A stretch of DNA of 64,000 bases from Streptomyces sp. TSRI0281 (lineage in GTDB: Bacteria > Actinomycetota > Actinomycetes > Streptomycetales > Streptomycetaceae), in the NCBI RefSeq assembly GCF_001905125.1, contig NZ_LWLE01000038.1, positions 1 to 64,000 of the forward strand. Reading direction: 5' to 3'. The translations under genes and the position numbers were made by a program. Position 1 is the first letter of the stretch, and each line of letters begins with the position of its first letter. This document shows positions 26,428 to 34,074 of the stretch, piece by piece. The notes beneath the pieces are model-generated. The model saw nothing but the letters and a program-made list of their open reading frames with translations, did not search any database and was not told the origin of the DNA.

Positions 26428-27489
26428 ATGCCCGTGACCGACGACTCCGCCAGCCCGCGCCGCCGCGCTCTCGGCCGCGGGCCCGGCGTCGCCGCGTCCT
26501 GGGGCCCGGCGCCCGAAGCCGAAGCCGAAGCCGAAGCTGTTTCCGCTCCTGAGGCCGCTCCCGTGCCGGAGCCCGTGCCGGAGCCCGTGTCCGAGGCTGT
26601 TCCCGAGGCCGCTCCCGTGTCCGAGGCGGTCTCCCGGCCCGTGGTGGAGCCGGTGCCGGGGGACGGGCCCGCTGCCGACGACAAACGCTTCACCGTGCGG
26701 CTCGTGAACTTCGAGGGGCCCTTCGACCTTCTCCTCCAGCTGATCTCGAAGCACAAGCTCGATGTGACCGAGGTCGCCCTGTCCAAGGTCACCGACGAGT
26801 TCATGGCATACATCCGTGCCATGGGAGCCGACTGGGATCTCGACCAGACCACCGAGTTCCTCGTCGTCGCCGCCACCCTGCTGGACCTGAAGGCCGCCCG
26901 GCTGCTGCCCACCGCCGAGGTGGAGGACGAGGCGGACCTGGCGCTCCTGGAGGCCCGGGACCTGCTCTTCGCGCGGCTGCTCCAGTACCGCGCGTACAAG
27001 CGGATCGCCGAGATCTTCAACGGCCGGCTGGAGTCCGAGGCCCGCCGCTACCCCCGTACCGTCGGTCTCGAACCGCACCATGCCGCGCTGCTGCCCAAGG
27101 TCGTCATCAGCATCGGCGCCGAGGGATTCGCGCGGCTCGCGGTGAAGGCCATGCAGCCGAAGCCGAAGCCCCAGGTGTACGTCGACCACATCCACGCGCC
27201 GCTGGTCAGTGTGCGCGAGCAGGCGGAGATCGTGGTGGCGCGGCTGCGCGGGGCGGGCGAGGTCAGTTTCCGGGTGCTCACCGAGGACGCTCCGGACACC
27301 CTCACGGTCGTCGCCCGGTTCCTCGCCCTTCTGGAGCTGTACCGGGAGAAGGCCGTCACGCTCGACCAGGAGGAGGCGCTCGGCGACCTCCTCGTGCGCT
27401 GGTGCGGCGGGGAGGGCGCGGAGCCCGCGGTGACGGACGAGTTCGACCAGGAGATCCACGCGGCGGCCGAGGAGGACACGGAGACATGA
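26428..27489 (+). CDS. scpA: Segregation and condensation protein A (kleisin)
   Basis: 353 residues. After a ~85-residue acidic tract of repeated Pro-Val-Pro-Glu-Ala units comes the ScpA core: FTVRLVNFEGPFDLLLQLISKHKLDVTEVALSKVTDEFMAYI, DLDQTTEFLVVAATLLDLKAARLLP, and the C-terminal winged helix VSVREQAEIVVARLRGAGEVSF. ScpA bridges the SMC head domains in the condensin complex. The Pro/Glu N-terminal tract is larger than in most bacteria. The start at 26428 has no strong ribosome site. It overlaps scpB by 4 nt (ATGA). Confidence 0.93.
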   Translation: MPVTDDSASPRRRALGRGPGVAASWGPAPEAEAEAEAVSAPEAAPVPEPVPEPVSEAVPEAAPVSEAVSRPVVEPVPGDGPAADDKRFTVRLVNFEGPFDLLLQLISKHKLDVTEVALSKVTDEFMAYIRAMGADWDLDQTTEFLVVAATLLDLKAARLLPTAEVEDEADLALLEARDLLFARLLQYRAYKRIAEIFNGRLESEARRYPRTVGLEPHHAALLPKVVISIGAEGFARLAVKAMQPKPKPQVYVDHIHAPLVSVREQAEIVVARLRGAGEVSFRVLTEDAPDTLTVVARFLALLELYREKAVTLDQEEALGDLLVRWCGGEGAEPAVTDEFDQEIHAAAEEDTET

Positions 27490-28151
27490 GCGCGCACCGC
27501 AGGGACGGCGACGAGGACCGGGACATGGGCGCGGTCGCCGCCCTCGATCTGAAGCCCGCCCTGGAGGCGGTCCTGATGGTCGTCGACGAGCCCGCCACCG
27601 AGGAACACCTCGCCAAGGTCCTCCAGCGGCCGCGCGGGGCCGTGGCGGACGCGCTGCGGGAGCTGGCCGACGAGTACACCGTGCAGCGGCGCGGCTTCGA
27701 TCTGCGGCTCGTCGCGGGCGGCTGGCGGTTCTACACCCGGCCCGAGTACGCGGAGGCGGTCGAGGGCTTCGTCCTGGACGGCCAGCACGCCCGTCTCACC
27801 CAGGCGGCTCTGGAGACGCTCGCGGTGGTCGCGTACCGCGCGCCGGTGAGCCGTTCACGCGTCTCGGCGGTGCGCGGAGTGAACTGCGACGGCGTGATGC
27901 GGACCCTCCTGCAGAGGGGTCTGGTCGAGGAGGCGGGCGCGGAACCCGAAACAGGTGCGATCCTGTACAGGACGACGAACTACTTTCTGGAGCGTATGGG
28001 CCTGCGAGGCCTGGACGAGCTCCCGGAGCTCGCGCCCTTCCTCCCGGAGGCGGACGCGATCGAGGCTGAGACGCTAGAGGGTGTGCCGTCGTTCGATCCG
28101 GACGCACCGGACACCCCGGATACTCACGCACACGACAAGACGGATTTTTGA
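27486..28151 (+). CDS. scpB: Segregation and condensation protein B
   Basis: 221 residues. Two winged-helix units are visible: DLKPALEAVLMVVDEPATEEHLAKVLQRPRGAVADALRELADEY and HARLTQAALETLAVVAYRAPVSRSRVSAVRGVNCDGVMRTLLQRGLV, the standard ScpB architecture, then YRTTNYFLERMGLRGLDELPELAPFLP. It binds ScpA in the SMC complex. Start overlaps the scpA stop (ATGA) and its own stop overlaps the next start by one base, so it is in a tightly coupled operon. Confidence 0.93.
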   Translation: MSAHRRDGDEDRDMGAVAALDLKPALEAVLMVVDEPATEEHLAKVLQRPRGAVADALRELADEYTVQRRGFDLRLVAGGWRFYTRPEYAEAVEGFVLDGQHARLTQAALETLAVVAYRAPVSRSRVSAVRGVNCDGVMRTLLQRGLVEEAGAEPETGAILYRTTNYFLERMGLRGLDELPELAPFLPEADAIEAETLEGVPSFDPDAPDTPDTHAHDKTDF

Positions 28152-29413
28152 TGCGAAGCAGTGGCAGGAACAGCGGAAGCGGCGGCGGCAGCGGCAGCGG
28201 CGGCGGCGGCAGCAGGAGCGGCGGAAGCAGCGGCGGCAGGAGCAGCAGCGGCGGCGGCAGGAGCGGCGGCAGCGGCGGCGGCAACCGGAACCCCCGGAGC
28301 GGCAGCGGCGGATCCGGCGGGGGCTTCCGGCCGAAGGGCCAGGGCAGCGGCCAGGGCGGTCAGAGCGGTCAGGGCGGCGGCCAGGGCGGGCGCGACGACA
28401 AGCAGGAGCAGCGTCCCCGCCGTCCCCGTCCCGAGGAGCGCCGCTACGACGTGGGCGCCGACAAGCCGGGCGGCGACGGTGGCCTCCGCAAGGGGCGCGG
28501 CGCCGCGGCCCGCGGTGGCGCCAAGGGCGGCCCGAAGGCCTCGCAGGGCGTCGGCAGGATCACCCGGCGCGCTCCGTACGGCGCCCCGGCCCGTCCGCGT
28601 GAGCTCGACGCCAAGATCGAGCAGCGCAACCGGGACAGGTACGCGAACAAGCCCGACCTCAAGCTGCCCAAGACCCACCCGGGCGCCGAGGAGGAGGGCG
28701 AGCGCCTGCAGAAGGTGCTCGCCAGGGCCGGAATGGGCTCGCGGCGCGCCTGCGAGGAGCTGATCGACCAGTCCCGCGTCGAGGTCAACGGCGAGATCGT
28801 CGTCGAGCAGGGCATGCGCGTCGACGTGCACAAGGACGAGATCAAGGTCGACGGTCTGACCGTCGCCACCCAGTCGTACCTCTTCTTCGCGCTGAACAAG
28901 CCCGCCGGTGTCGTCTCCTCCATGGAGGACCCGGACGGCCGCCAGTGCCTCGGCGACTACGTCACCAACCGGGAGACGCGGCTCTTCCACGTCGGCCGGC
29001 TGGACACCGAGACCGAGGGCATCATCATGCTCACCAACCACGGTGAGCTGGCCCACCGCCTCACCCACCCCAAGTACGGCGTGAAGAAGACCTACCTGGC
29101 CGCCATCCAGGGCCCGCTCCCGCGCGACCTGGGCAAGCGGCTCAAGGACGGCATCCAGCTGGAGGACGGGTACGCCCGCGCCGACCACTTCCGCGTCGTG
29201 GAGAACACCGGCAAGAACTACCTGGTCGAGGTGACCCTCCACGAGGGCCGCAAGCACATCGTCCGGCGGATGCTGGACGAGGCCGGCTTCCCGGTCGAGC
29301 GGCTGGTGCGCACGTCCTTCGGGCCGATCCCGCTGGGCGACCAGAAGTCCGGCTGGCTGCGCCGCCTCACCAACACCGAGGTCGGCATGCTGATGCGCGA
29401 GGTCGGTCTGTAG
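28151..29413 (+). CDS. RsuA/RluB-family rRNA pseudouridine synthase
   Basis: 420 residues. About 130 N-terminal residues are a Gly/Ser/Arg tract (GGSGSGGGGSR-type units). They lead into an S4 domain (ERLQKVLARAGMGSRRACEELIDQSRVEVNG) and a pseudouridine synthase domain with the catalytic Asp in HVGRLDTETEGIIMLTNHGELAHRL, then GVKKTYL and LHEGRKHIVRRM. The RluB/RsuA class modifies rRNA; RluB targets 23S U2605. The long basic extension is far larger than in E. coli RluB and may help RNA binding. The start ATG shares one base with the scpB stop. Confidence 0.92.
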   Translation: MRSSGRNSGSGGGSGSGGGGSRSGGSSGGRSSSGGGRSGGSGGGNRNPRSGSGGSGGGFRPKGQGSGQGGQSGQGGGQGGRDDKQEQRPRRPRPEERRYDVGADKPGGDGGLRKGRGAAARGGAKGGPKASQGVGRITRRAPYGAPARPRELDAKIEQRNRDRYANKPDLKLPKTHPGAEEEGERLQKVLARAGMGSRRACEELIDQSRVEVNGEIVVEQGMRVDVHKDEIKVDGLTVATQSYLFFALNKPAGVVSSMEDPDGRQCLGDYVTNRETRLFHVGRLDTETEGIIMLTNHGELAHRLTHPKYGVKKTYLAAIQGPLPRDLGKRLKDGIQLEDGYARADHFRVVENTGKNYLVEVTLHEGRKHIVRRMLDEAGFPVERLVRTSFGPIPLGDQKSGWLRRLTNTEVGMLMREVGL

Positions 29414-29440
29414 CCACCCCGTACACCCCGTACGGCTCCG

Positions 29441-29497
29441 AGGCCCGCGGCCGGTTCCTGTTCCCGATAGGTGAACAGAAACCGGCCGCGGGCCTTT
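29441..29497 (+). terminator. Terminator after the scpAB operon
   Basis: Arms 29441-29463 and 29473-29495 pair at 22 of 23 positions with a 9-nt loop, then TTT. It isolates the scpAB string from the NAD operon that follows. Confidence 0.9.
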
Positions 29498-29518
29498 CGC
29501 CGTCGCCATTCCTTCTTT

Positions 29519-29535
29519 ATAGTCAGAGTGACTAT
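29519..29535. promoter_or_regulatory. Candidate NrtR operator
   Basis: atagtca gag tgactat is a perfect 7-3-7 palindrome extended by flanking t/a bases. It matches the TAGTC…GACTA shape known for NrtR boxes. TATAGT at 29518-29523 in it could be the -10 element. It abuts the aaggagg site of pnuC (29537-29543), and an NrtR gene lies in the same operon, so it is very likely the autoregulatory site. Binding is inferred. Confidence 0.75.
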
Positions 29536-29548
29536 TAAGGAGGCGGGC

Positions 29549-30205
29549 GTGAGTCTCGCGGATTTCCTCGATCCCCTGCAGCAACCCCTGGTGACGGTCC
29601 TGGACACCCCGGTCAGCTGGACCGAGGTGCTCGGCTTCGGCAGCGGAGCGCTGTGTGTCTGGCTCGTGGCCCGCCAGCACCTCGCCAACTGGCCCATCGG
29701 CATCGCGAACAACCTCTTCTTCATCCTGCTGTTCGCCCAGTCCGGTCTGTACGCCGACGCCGGCCTCCAGATCGTCTTCATCACCCTCGCCGTGTACGGC
29801 TGGTGGACCTGGACCCACGGGGGTGGACCAGGGGCATCCGTCCTGCCGGTGCGCGGCACCTCGCGCACCGAATGGACCTGGCTGCTCACGGCGGGGGCGG
29901 TGGGGACCCTCGCGCTCACGGTCCTGCTGTCGCGGGCCACCGACTCGACCGTGCCGTTCTGGGACGCGCTGACCACCTCGCTGTCGCTGACGGCGACGTA
30001 CGGGCAGTGCCGCAAGCGGGTCGAGTCCTGGTGGCTGTGGATCGCCGCCGATGTGGTCTACATCCCGCTGTACGCGTACAAGGAGCTCTATCTGACCTCC
30101 CTGCTCTACATCGGCTTCCTGGCGCTCTGCCTCATGGGGCTGCGCAGCTGGAACCGCGATCTCGCCACGGGCCGGAACCGTACGGCGGAGGTGGCCGCGG
30201 TATGA
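29549..30205 (+). CDS. pnuC: PnuC-family nicotinamide riboside transporter
   Basis: 218 residues with about seven hydrophobic segments. Typical PnuC motifs are LANWPIGIANNLFFILLFAQSGLYADAGLQIVFITLAVYGWWTWTH and YGQCRKRVESWWLWIAADVVYIPLY. PnuC takes up nicotinamide riboside by facilitated diffusion, trapped by phosphorylation, and NadR next to it is the matching kinase. Start GTG 29549 with a strong aaggagg. It is the first gene of the NAD salvage operon and the palindrome at 29519-29535 covers its promoter. Confidence 0.93.
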   Translation: MSLADFLDPLQQPLVTVLDTPVSWTEVLGFGSGALCVWLVARQHLANWPIGIANNLFFILLFAQSGLYADAGLQIVFITLAVYGWWTWTHGGGPGASVLPVRGTSRTEWTWLLTAGAVGTLALTVLLSRATDSTVPFWDALTTSLSLTATYGQCRKRVESWWLWIAADVVYIPLYAYKELYLTSLLYIGFLALCLMGLRSWNRDLATGRNRTAEVAAV

Positions 30206-31281
30206 AGCGCTTCGGCCACGGCCTGGTCCTCGGCAAGTTCTATCCGCCGCACGCGGGACACCACCACCTGGTCCGCACCGCCCGGGACCGCTGCGAACGG
30301 CTGACCGTCCTGGTCTGTGCCGCCTCCGTGGAGTCCGTCCCGCTCGCCGACCGGGTCGCCTGGATGCGCGAGGTGCACCCGGACGTGCGGGTGGTGGGCG
30401 CCGTCGACGACACCCGCATGGATCTGACGGACCCGGCGGTCTGGGACGCGCACATGGCGGTCTTCACCGCGGCGGTACCGGAGCCGGTGGACGCCGTCTT
30501 CACCTCCGAGTCCTACGGGGCCGAACTGGCCCGCCGCTTCGGCGCCGCGTCCGTCCTCGTCGACCCCGACCGCACCCTCTTCCCGGTGTCCGGCACAGCC
30601 GTGCGCAAGGACCCGGTCGGCTGCTGGGACTTCCTCGAACCGCCCGTCCGGGCCGCGCTCACCCGCCGGATCGTCGTCCTCGGCGCCGAGTCGACCGGCA
30701 CCACCACCCTGGCGCGGGCCCTCACGGAGCACTACCGGGCACGCGGCGGCGGCTGGGCGCAGACCCGGTACGTCGCCGAGTACGGGCGCGAGTTCAGCGA
30801 ACAGAAGCTGGCCGCACTGCGCGGCCGGTGGCCGGACGCCCAGTGGGAGGACGTCGTCTTCACCACGGACGACTTCCCCGTCATCGCCGAGGCGCAGAAC
30901 GCCAGGGAGGAGGAGGCCGCGCGCACCGGCTCCCCGGTGCTGTTCTGCGACACCGACTCCTTCGCCACCACCGTCTGGCACGAGCGGTACGTCGGTGGGC
31001 GCAACCCCCTCGTCGAGGACATCGCCGACCGGGCCCGGCACCACCTGTGGCTGCTCACCGACCACGAGGGTGTCGCCTTCGAGGACGACGGACTCCGCGA
31101 CGGCGAGGAGCTGCGGCCCTGGATGACGGACCGCTTCCGCGCCGAACTCACCCGTACGGGAAGGGAGTTCATCGAGGTCACGGGAGTGCACGAGGCGCGC
31201 CTGGAAGCTGCCGTCGCCGCCGTGGACGCGGTGCTCGCCACCGGCTGGAACTTCGCCGCACCCCTCCCGGAGCGCCGATGA
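30202..31281 (+). CDS. nadR: NadR-like NMN adenylyltransferase / nicotinamide riboside kinase
   Basis: 359 residues. The N-terminal nucleotidyltransferase domain has GKFYPPHAGHHHL (His17 and His20 of the HxGH motif) and, further on, PVSGTAVRKDP. The C-terminal kinase domain begins IVVLGAESTGTTTLARAL near residue 161. The P-loop lysine is replaced by threonine (Thr167): GAESTG-T-TT instead of GxxxxGK. CDTDSFATTVWHERYVG matches the NR-kinase nucleoside site. It would turn imported nicotinamide riboside into NMN and NAD. No N-terminal helix-turn-helix repressor domain of enterobacterial NadR is present. Overlaps pnuC by 4 nt. Confidence 0.9.
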   Translation: MKRFGHGLVLGKFYPPHAGHHHLVRTARDRCERLTVLVCAASVESVPLADRVAWMREVHPDVRVVGAVDDTRMDLTDPAVWDAHMAVFTAAVPEPVDAVFTSESYGAELARRFGAASVLVDPDRTLFPVSGTAVRKDPVGCWDFLEPPVRAALTRRIVVLGAESTGTTTLARALTEHYRARGGGWAQTRYVAEYGREFSEQKLAALRGRWPDAQWEDVVFTTDDFPVIAEAQNAREEEAARTGSPVLFCDTDSFATTVWHERYVGGRNPLVEDIADRARHHLWLLTDHEGVAFEDDGLRDGEELRPWMTDRFRAELTRTGREFIEVTGVHEARLEAAVAAVDAVLATGWNFAAPLPERR

Positions 31282-31319
31282 CCACCAGCGGCACCGCCCC
31301 CCTTCCGGGGCACCGATGA
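31278..31319 (+). CDS. 13-codon mini-ORF bridging nadR and nrtR
   Basis: ATG at 31278 overlaps the nadR stop (ATGA) and its TGA (31317-31319) overlaps the nrtR ATG (31316) in the same way, encoding MTTSGTAPLPGHR. The sequence around both ATGs is an imperfect tandem copy (cccggagcgccgatgaccac / ccggggcaccgatgagcacc). It may be translated as a coupling step or be the remnant of a small duplication. No function is claimed for the peptide. Confidence 0.4.
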   Translation: MTTSGTAPLPGHR

Positions 31320-32050
31320 GCACCGGCGCCTCCGAGGGGTACGACCCCTACGCCTTCGCCCCCTTCGCGGTCACCGTGGATCTCGCGGTCTTCACGGTCC
31401 GCGCCGGCCGGCTGCACGTCCTGCTCGTCGAGCGGGGCGAGGAACCGTACAAGGGCCACTGGGCCCTGCCCGGGGGCTTCCTCCTGCCCCGTGAGTCGGC
31501 CGACCTGGCCGCGCGCCGCGAGCTGGCCGAGGAGACCGGCCTCGGCCAGGACACCGTCCGCGGCCTGCACCTTGAACAGCTGCGCACCTACTCCGAACCG
31601 GACCGGGATCCCAGGATGCGGGTCGTCTCCGTCGCGTACGCGGCGCTCCTGCCCGATCTGCCCGAGCCGCGCGGGGGCGGGGACGCGGTCCGCGCGAAGT
31701 GGTGGGACGCGGGCACCGTGGGCGTCCTCGCCTTCGACCACGAGCGGATTCTCGCCGACGCCTACGACCGGATCGGCGCCAAGCTGGAGTACACCTGTCT
31801 GGCCACGGCCTTCTGCCCCGCCGAGTTCACCCTCGGCGAGCTCCAGCAGGTGTACGAAACCGTGTGGGGCGTCGAGCTGGACCGCCCCAACTTCCGGCGC
31901 AAGGTCCTCAACGTGCCCGGCTTCGTCCAGGCCGTCGAGGGACCGCCGCGCCGCACCGGCGGACGGGGGAAACCGGCCGCCCTGTACCGGGCGGGTGCCG
32001 CCACCGCCCTGCACCCTCCACTCCTGCGCCCGGAAGGACGAACGGAATGA
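31316..32050 (+). CDS. nrtR: NrtR: Nudix-related transcriptional regulator of NAD metabolism
   Basis: 244 residues. The N-terminal Nudix domain has a box from Gly54: GGFLLPRESADLAARRELAEETGL, which matches the complete GX5EX7REUXEEXGU signature. The C-terminal winged helix contains FTLGELQQVYETVWGVELDRPNFRRKVLNVPGF, diagnostic of NrtR. NrtR proteins usually repress NAD salvage and release DNA on binding ADP-ribose or similar. Most have lost catalytic residues; this one has them all, so it may also be an active pyrophosphohydrolase. It lies in the operon it probably controls. Confidence 0.92.
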   Translation: MSTGASEGYDPYAFAPFAVTVDLAVFTVRAGRLHVLLVERGEEPYKGHWALPGGFLLPRESADLAARRELAEETGLGQDTVRGLHLEQLRTYSEPDRDPRMRVVSVAYAALLPDLPEPRGGGDAVRAKWWDAGTVGVLAFDHERILADAYDRIGAKLEYTCLATAFCPAEFTLGELQQVYETVWGVELDRPNFRRKVLNVPGFVQAVEGPPRRTGGRGKPAALYRAGAATALHPPLLRPEGRTE

Positions 32051-33069
32051 ACATGACCAGGACCCTCACCAAACAGGCGGCCACGGGTGCGCTGACCGGG
32101 CTCGCGCTCGGCGACGCACTGGGCTTCCCCACCGAGTTCAACGATGTGCCCGCCATCCTCGCCAAGTGCGGTCCGTGGCGGCAGATGGCGCTGCCCAGGC
32201 CCGCGATCGTCACCGACGACACCCAGATGACGCTCGCGCTGGGGCGTGGCATACGCACCGCCATGGACCGCGGACCGCTCACCCCGCTGCGGCTGATCCG
32301 CCCGGTCCGCGAGGAGTTCGTGGACTGGTTCCACTCGCCGGACAACAACCGGGCCCCCGGACACACCTGCATGAAGGCGTGCCGGCTGCTCGACGGCGAC
32401 CGGATCTGGCAGGAGGCCAGCCAGACCGGCTCCAAGGGCTGCGGCGCCAACATGCGGGTCGCGCCCGTCGGACTCGTACCCGGCCTCAGCGAGGAACAGC
32501 GTGCCGGAGCGGCCCAGCTCCAGGCGGCCCTCACCCACGGCCACCCGACGGCACTGGCCGCCTCCGACCTGCTGGCCCGCGCGGTGTTCCTGCTGGCCCA
32601 GGGGGCGGAGCCGATGGGACTCGTGGGGCAGCTGCGTTCGTACGCGTACGAGAACAGCGGCCGCTACCTGGAACGGTGGCTGGGAGACCTCTGGCGGTAC
32701 GCGGGCGACTCCTCGCCCGAGGCGTACATCAAGCGCGGCTGGGACGAATGCCAGACCGCTCTGGGCACGGTCCAGGACGCCCTGCGCGCCCCGTCGCCCG
32801 AGACCGACCCCTGCCGGACCACCGGCGACGGCTGGGTCGCGGAAGAGGCCCTCGCCACGGCCCTGCACTGTTTCCTCCTCTTCCCCGAGGAGCCCGTCAC
32901 CGCCCTTCGCCGGGCCGCCTGCACCCGGGGCGACTCCGACTCGCTGGCCTGTCTGACGGGTGCGCTGGCCGGGGCCCATCTGGGCGCGGGCGCCTGGCCC
33001 AAGGAGTGGGCGGAACGCATCGAGTACCGCAGCGATCTGCTGTCGCTGGCCGCGCTCTGGGATGCTTGA
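32047..33069 (+). CDS. ADP-ribosylglycohydrolase (DraG/ARH family)
   Basis: 340 residues. ALTGLALGDALGFPTEF at the N-terminus and TDDTQMTLALGRGI with Asp57/Asp58 form the first metal site. GDSDSLACLTGALAGAHLGAGAW near the C-terminus forms the second; these are the ARH hallmarks. Members remove ADP-ribose from arginine, nucleic acid or small molecules. Substrate unknown. ATG overlaps the nrtR stop by 4 nt. Released ADP-ribose is the ligand of NrtR in characterised cases, so its location beside nrtR is suggestive. Confidence 0.93.
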   Translation: MNMTRTLTKQAATGALTGLALGDALGFPTEFNDVPAILAKCGPWRQMALPRPAIVTDDTQMTLALGRGIRTAMDRGPLTPLRLIRPVREEFVDWFHSPDNNRAPGHTCMKACRLLDGDRIWQEASQTGSKGCGANMRVAPVGLVPGLSEEQRAGAAQLQAALTHGHPTALAASDLLARAVFLLAQGAEPMGLVGQLRSYAYENSGRYLERWLGDLWRYAGDSSPEAYIKRGWDECQTALGTVQDALRAPSPETDPCRTTGDGWVAEEALATALHCFLLFPEEPVTALRRAACTRGDSDSLACLTGALAGAHLGAGAWPKEWAERIEYRSDLLSLAALWDA

Positions 33070-33072
33070 TCC

Positions 33073-33852
33073 ATGAGCACCGCGACCTCCTCCCTCCAGC
33101 GCGCCGGACTGCCGGTCACCGACCTCGGTCCGGTCCTCGCCGAGGAGCCGGCACCGCTGCTCTTCGCCACGGTCTCCGGGGCCCATCTGTACGGCTTCCC
33201 GTCCCGGGACTCGGATGTGGACCTTCGGGGGGTCCATATCCTGCCCCCGCACGACCTGTTGGGGCTGCGCGAACCGGCCGAGACCCGCTCACGGATGTGG
33301 GACCGAGACGGGGTCGAGATGGACCTCGTCACGCACGACCTGCGCAAGTTCGTCCGTCTCATGCTGCGGCCCAACGGCTACGTACTGGAACAGCTGCTGT
33401 CCCCGCTGGTCGTGCACACGACCGCACTCCACGCGGAACTGTGCGCCCTGGCCCCGGGCGTGCTGACCCGCAACCACGCACACCACTACCGGGGTTTCGC
33501 CGGAACCCAGTGGCGGCTCTTCGAGAAGACCGGTGAGCTGAAGCCGCTGCTCTACACCTTCCGGGCGCTGCTCACCGGCATCCATCTGATGCGCAGCGGC
33601 CGGATACTGGCCCATCTGCCGACGCTGCTCGGCACGGTGGCCGCCCCGGCGTATCTGCCCGACCTGATCGCGGCGAAGGCGGAGGCCGAGCACGGCATGG
33701 CACGCGAGCTGGACGGGGCGGCGGTGGCGCGGGACATCGAAGGGCTGCACCGGGTCCTGGACGAGGCGCAGACCCGGTCGCTGCTGGCGGACGCGGTGAC
33801 GGAGTTCGACGCGCTGAACGAACTCGTCGTGCGCGCCCGGCTGGGGGAGTAG
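33073..33852 (+). CDS. RlaP-type nucleotidyltransferase (DNA pol beta fold), copy 1
   Basis: 259 residues. FATVSGAHLYGFPSRDSDVDLRGVHI is the minimal nucleotidyltransferase motif (GS/GA…DxD; Asp48 and Asp50), followed by EMDLVTHDLRKFVRLMLRPNGYVLEQLLSPLVV, typical of the family named RlaP, RNA repair pathway DNA-polymerase-beta family. RlaP proteins are associated by gene context with RNA ligases and other RNA repair enzymes; substrates are unproven. ATG at 33073, only 3 nt after the glycohydrolase stop, so it closes the same operon as pnuC-nadR-nrtR. Confidence 0.82.
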   Translation: MSTATSSLQRAGLPVTDLGPVLAEEPAPLLFATVSGAHLYGFPSRDSDVDLRGVHILPPHDLLGLREPAETRSRMWDRDGVEMDLVTHDLRKFVRLMLRPNGYVLEQLLSPLVVHTTALHAELCALAPGVLTRNHAHHYRGFAGTQWRLFEKTGELKPLLYTFRALLTGIHLMRSGRILAHLPTLLGTVAAPAYLPDLIAAKAEAEHGMARELDGAAVARDIEGLHRVLDEAQTRSLLADAVTEFDALNELVVRARLGE

Positions 33853-33870
33853 CAGGCCGGGAGTACGTCC

Positions 33871-33932
33871 CGCCGGTCGTACGGACGTCCCGGCCGTTCG
33901 TACGGACGTTGCGGCCGTTCGTACGGACAGGG
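33871..33932. repeat. 21-bp tandem repeat
   Basis: cggccgttcgtacggacgttg (33891-33911) and cggccgttcgtacggacaggg (33912-33932), preceded by a shorter copy ccggtcgtacggacgtcc ending at 33890. It lies between the convergent RlaP-like genes with no gene of its own. Confidence 0.75.
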
Positions 33933-34002
33933 CCGTTGCGCGGTCCCGTCCGTGTGGCGGCCGGTCGGTCACGCCACGACTGGCGGGTCGGTCACATCGT
34001 CC

Positions 34003-34074
34003 GGTCCCTCACGAGGTCCTGTGCGCGGTCCGTCACGCGGTCCCCTACGTGGTCCGTCACGCGGTCCCGTGCGC
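34003..34074. repeat. 24-bp tandem repeat, three copies
   Basis: ggtccctcacgaggtcctgtgcgc (34003-34026) then two closer copies ggtccgtcacgcggtccc plus 6 nt (34027-34050 and 34051-34074). The last copy contains the stop codon and the final residues of the minus-strand RlaP copy 2, so the repeat both ends that gene and extends into the intergenic DNA. Confidence 0.8.

Noticed and set aside
29441..29497. Hairpin read as a riboswitch for the NAD operon
   Set aside because: It is a nearly perfect long stem with a T run close to the scpAB operon end, i.e. a terminator, and lies upstream of the NrtR box and promoter.
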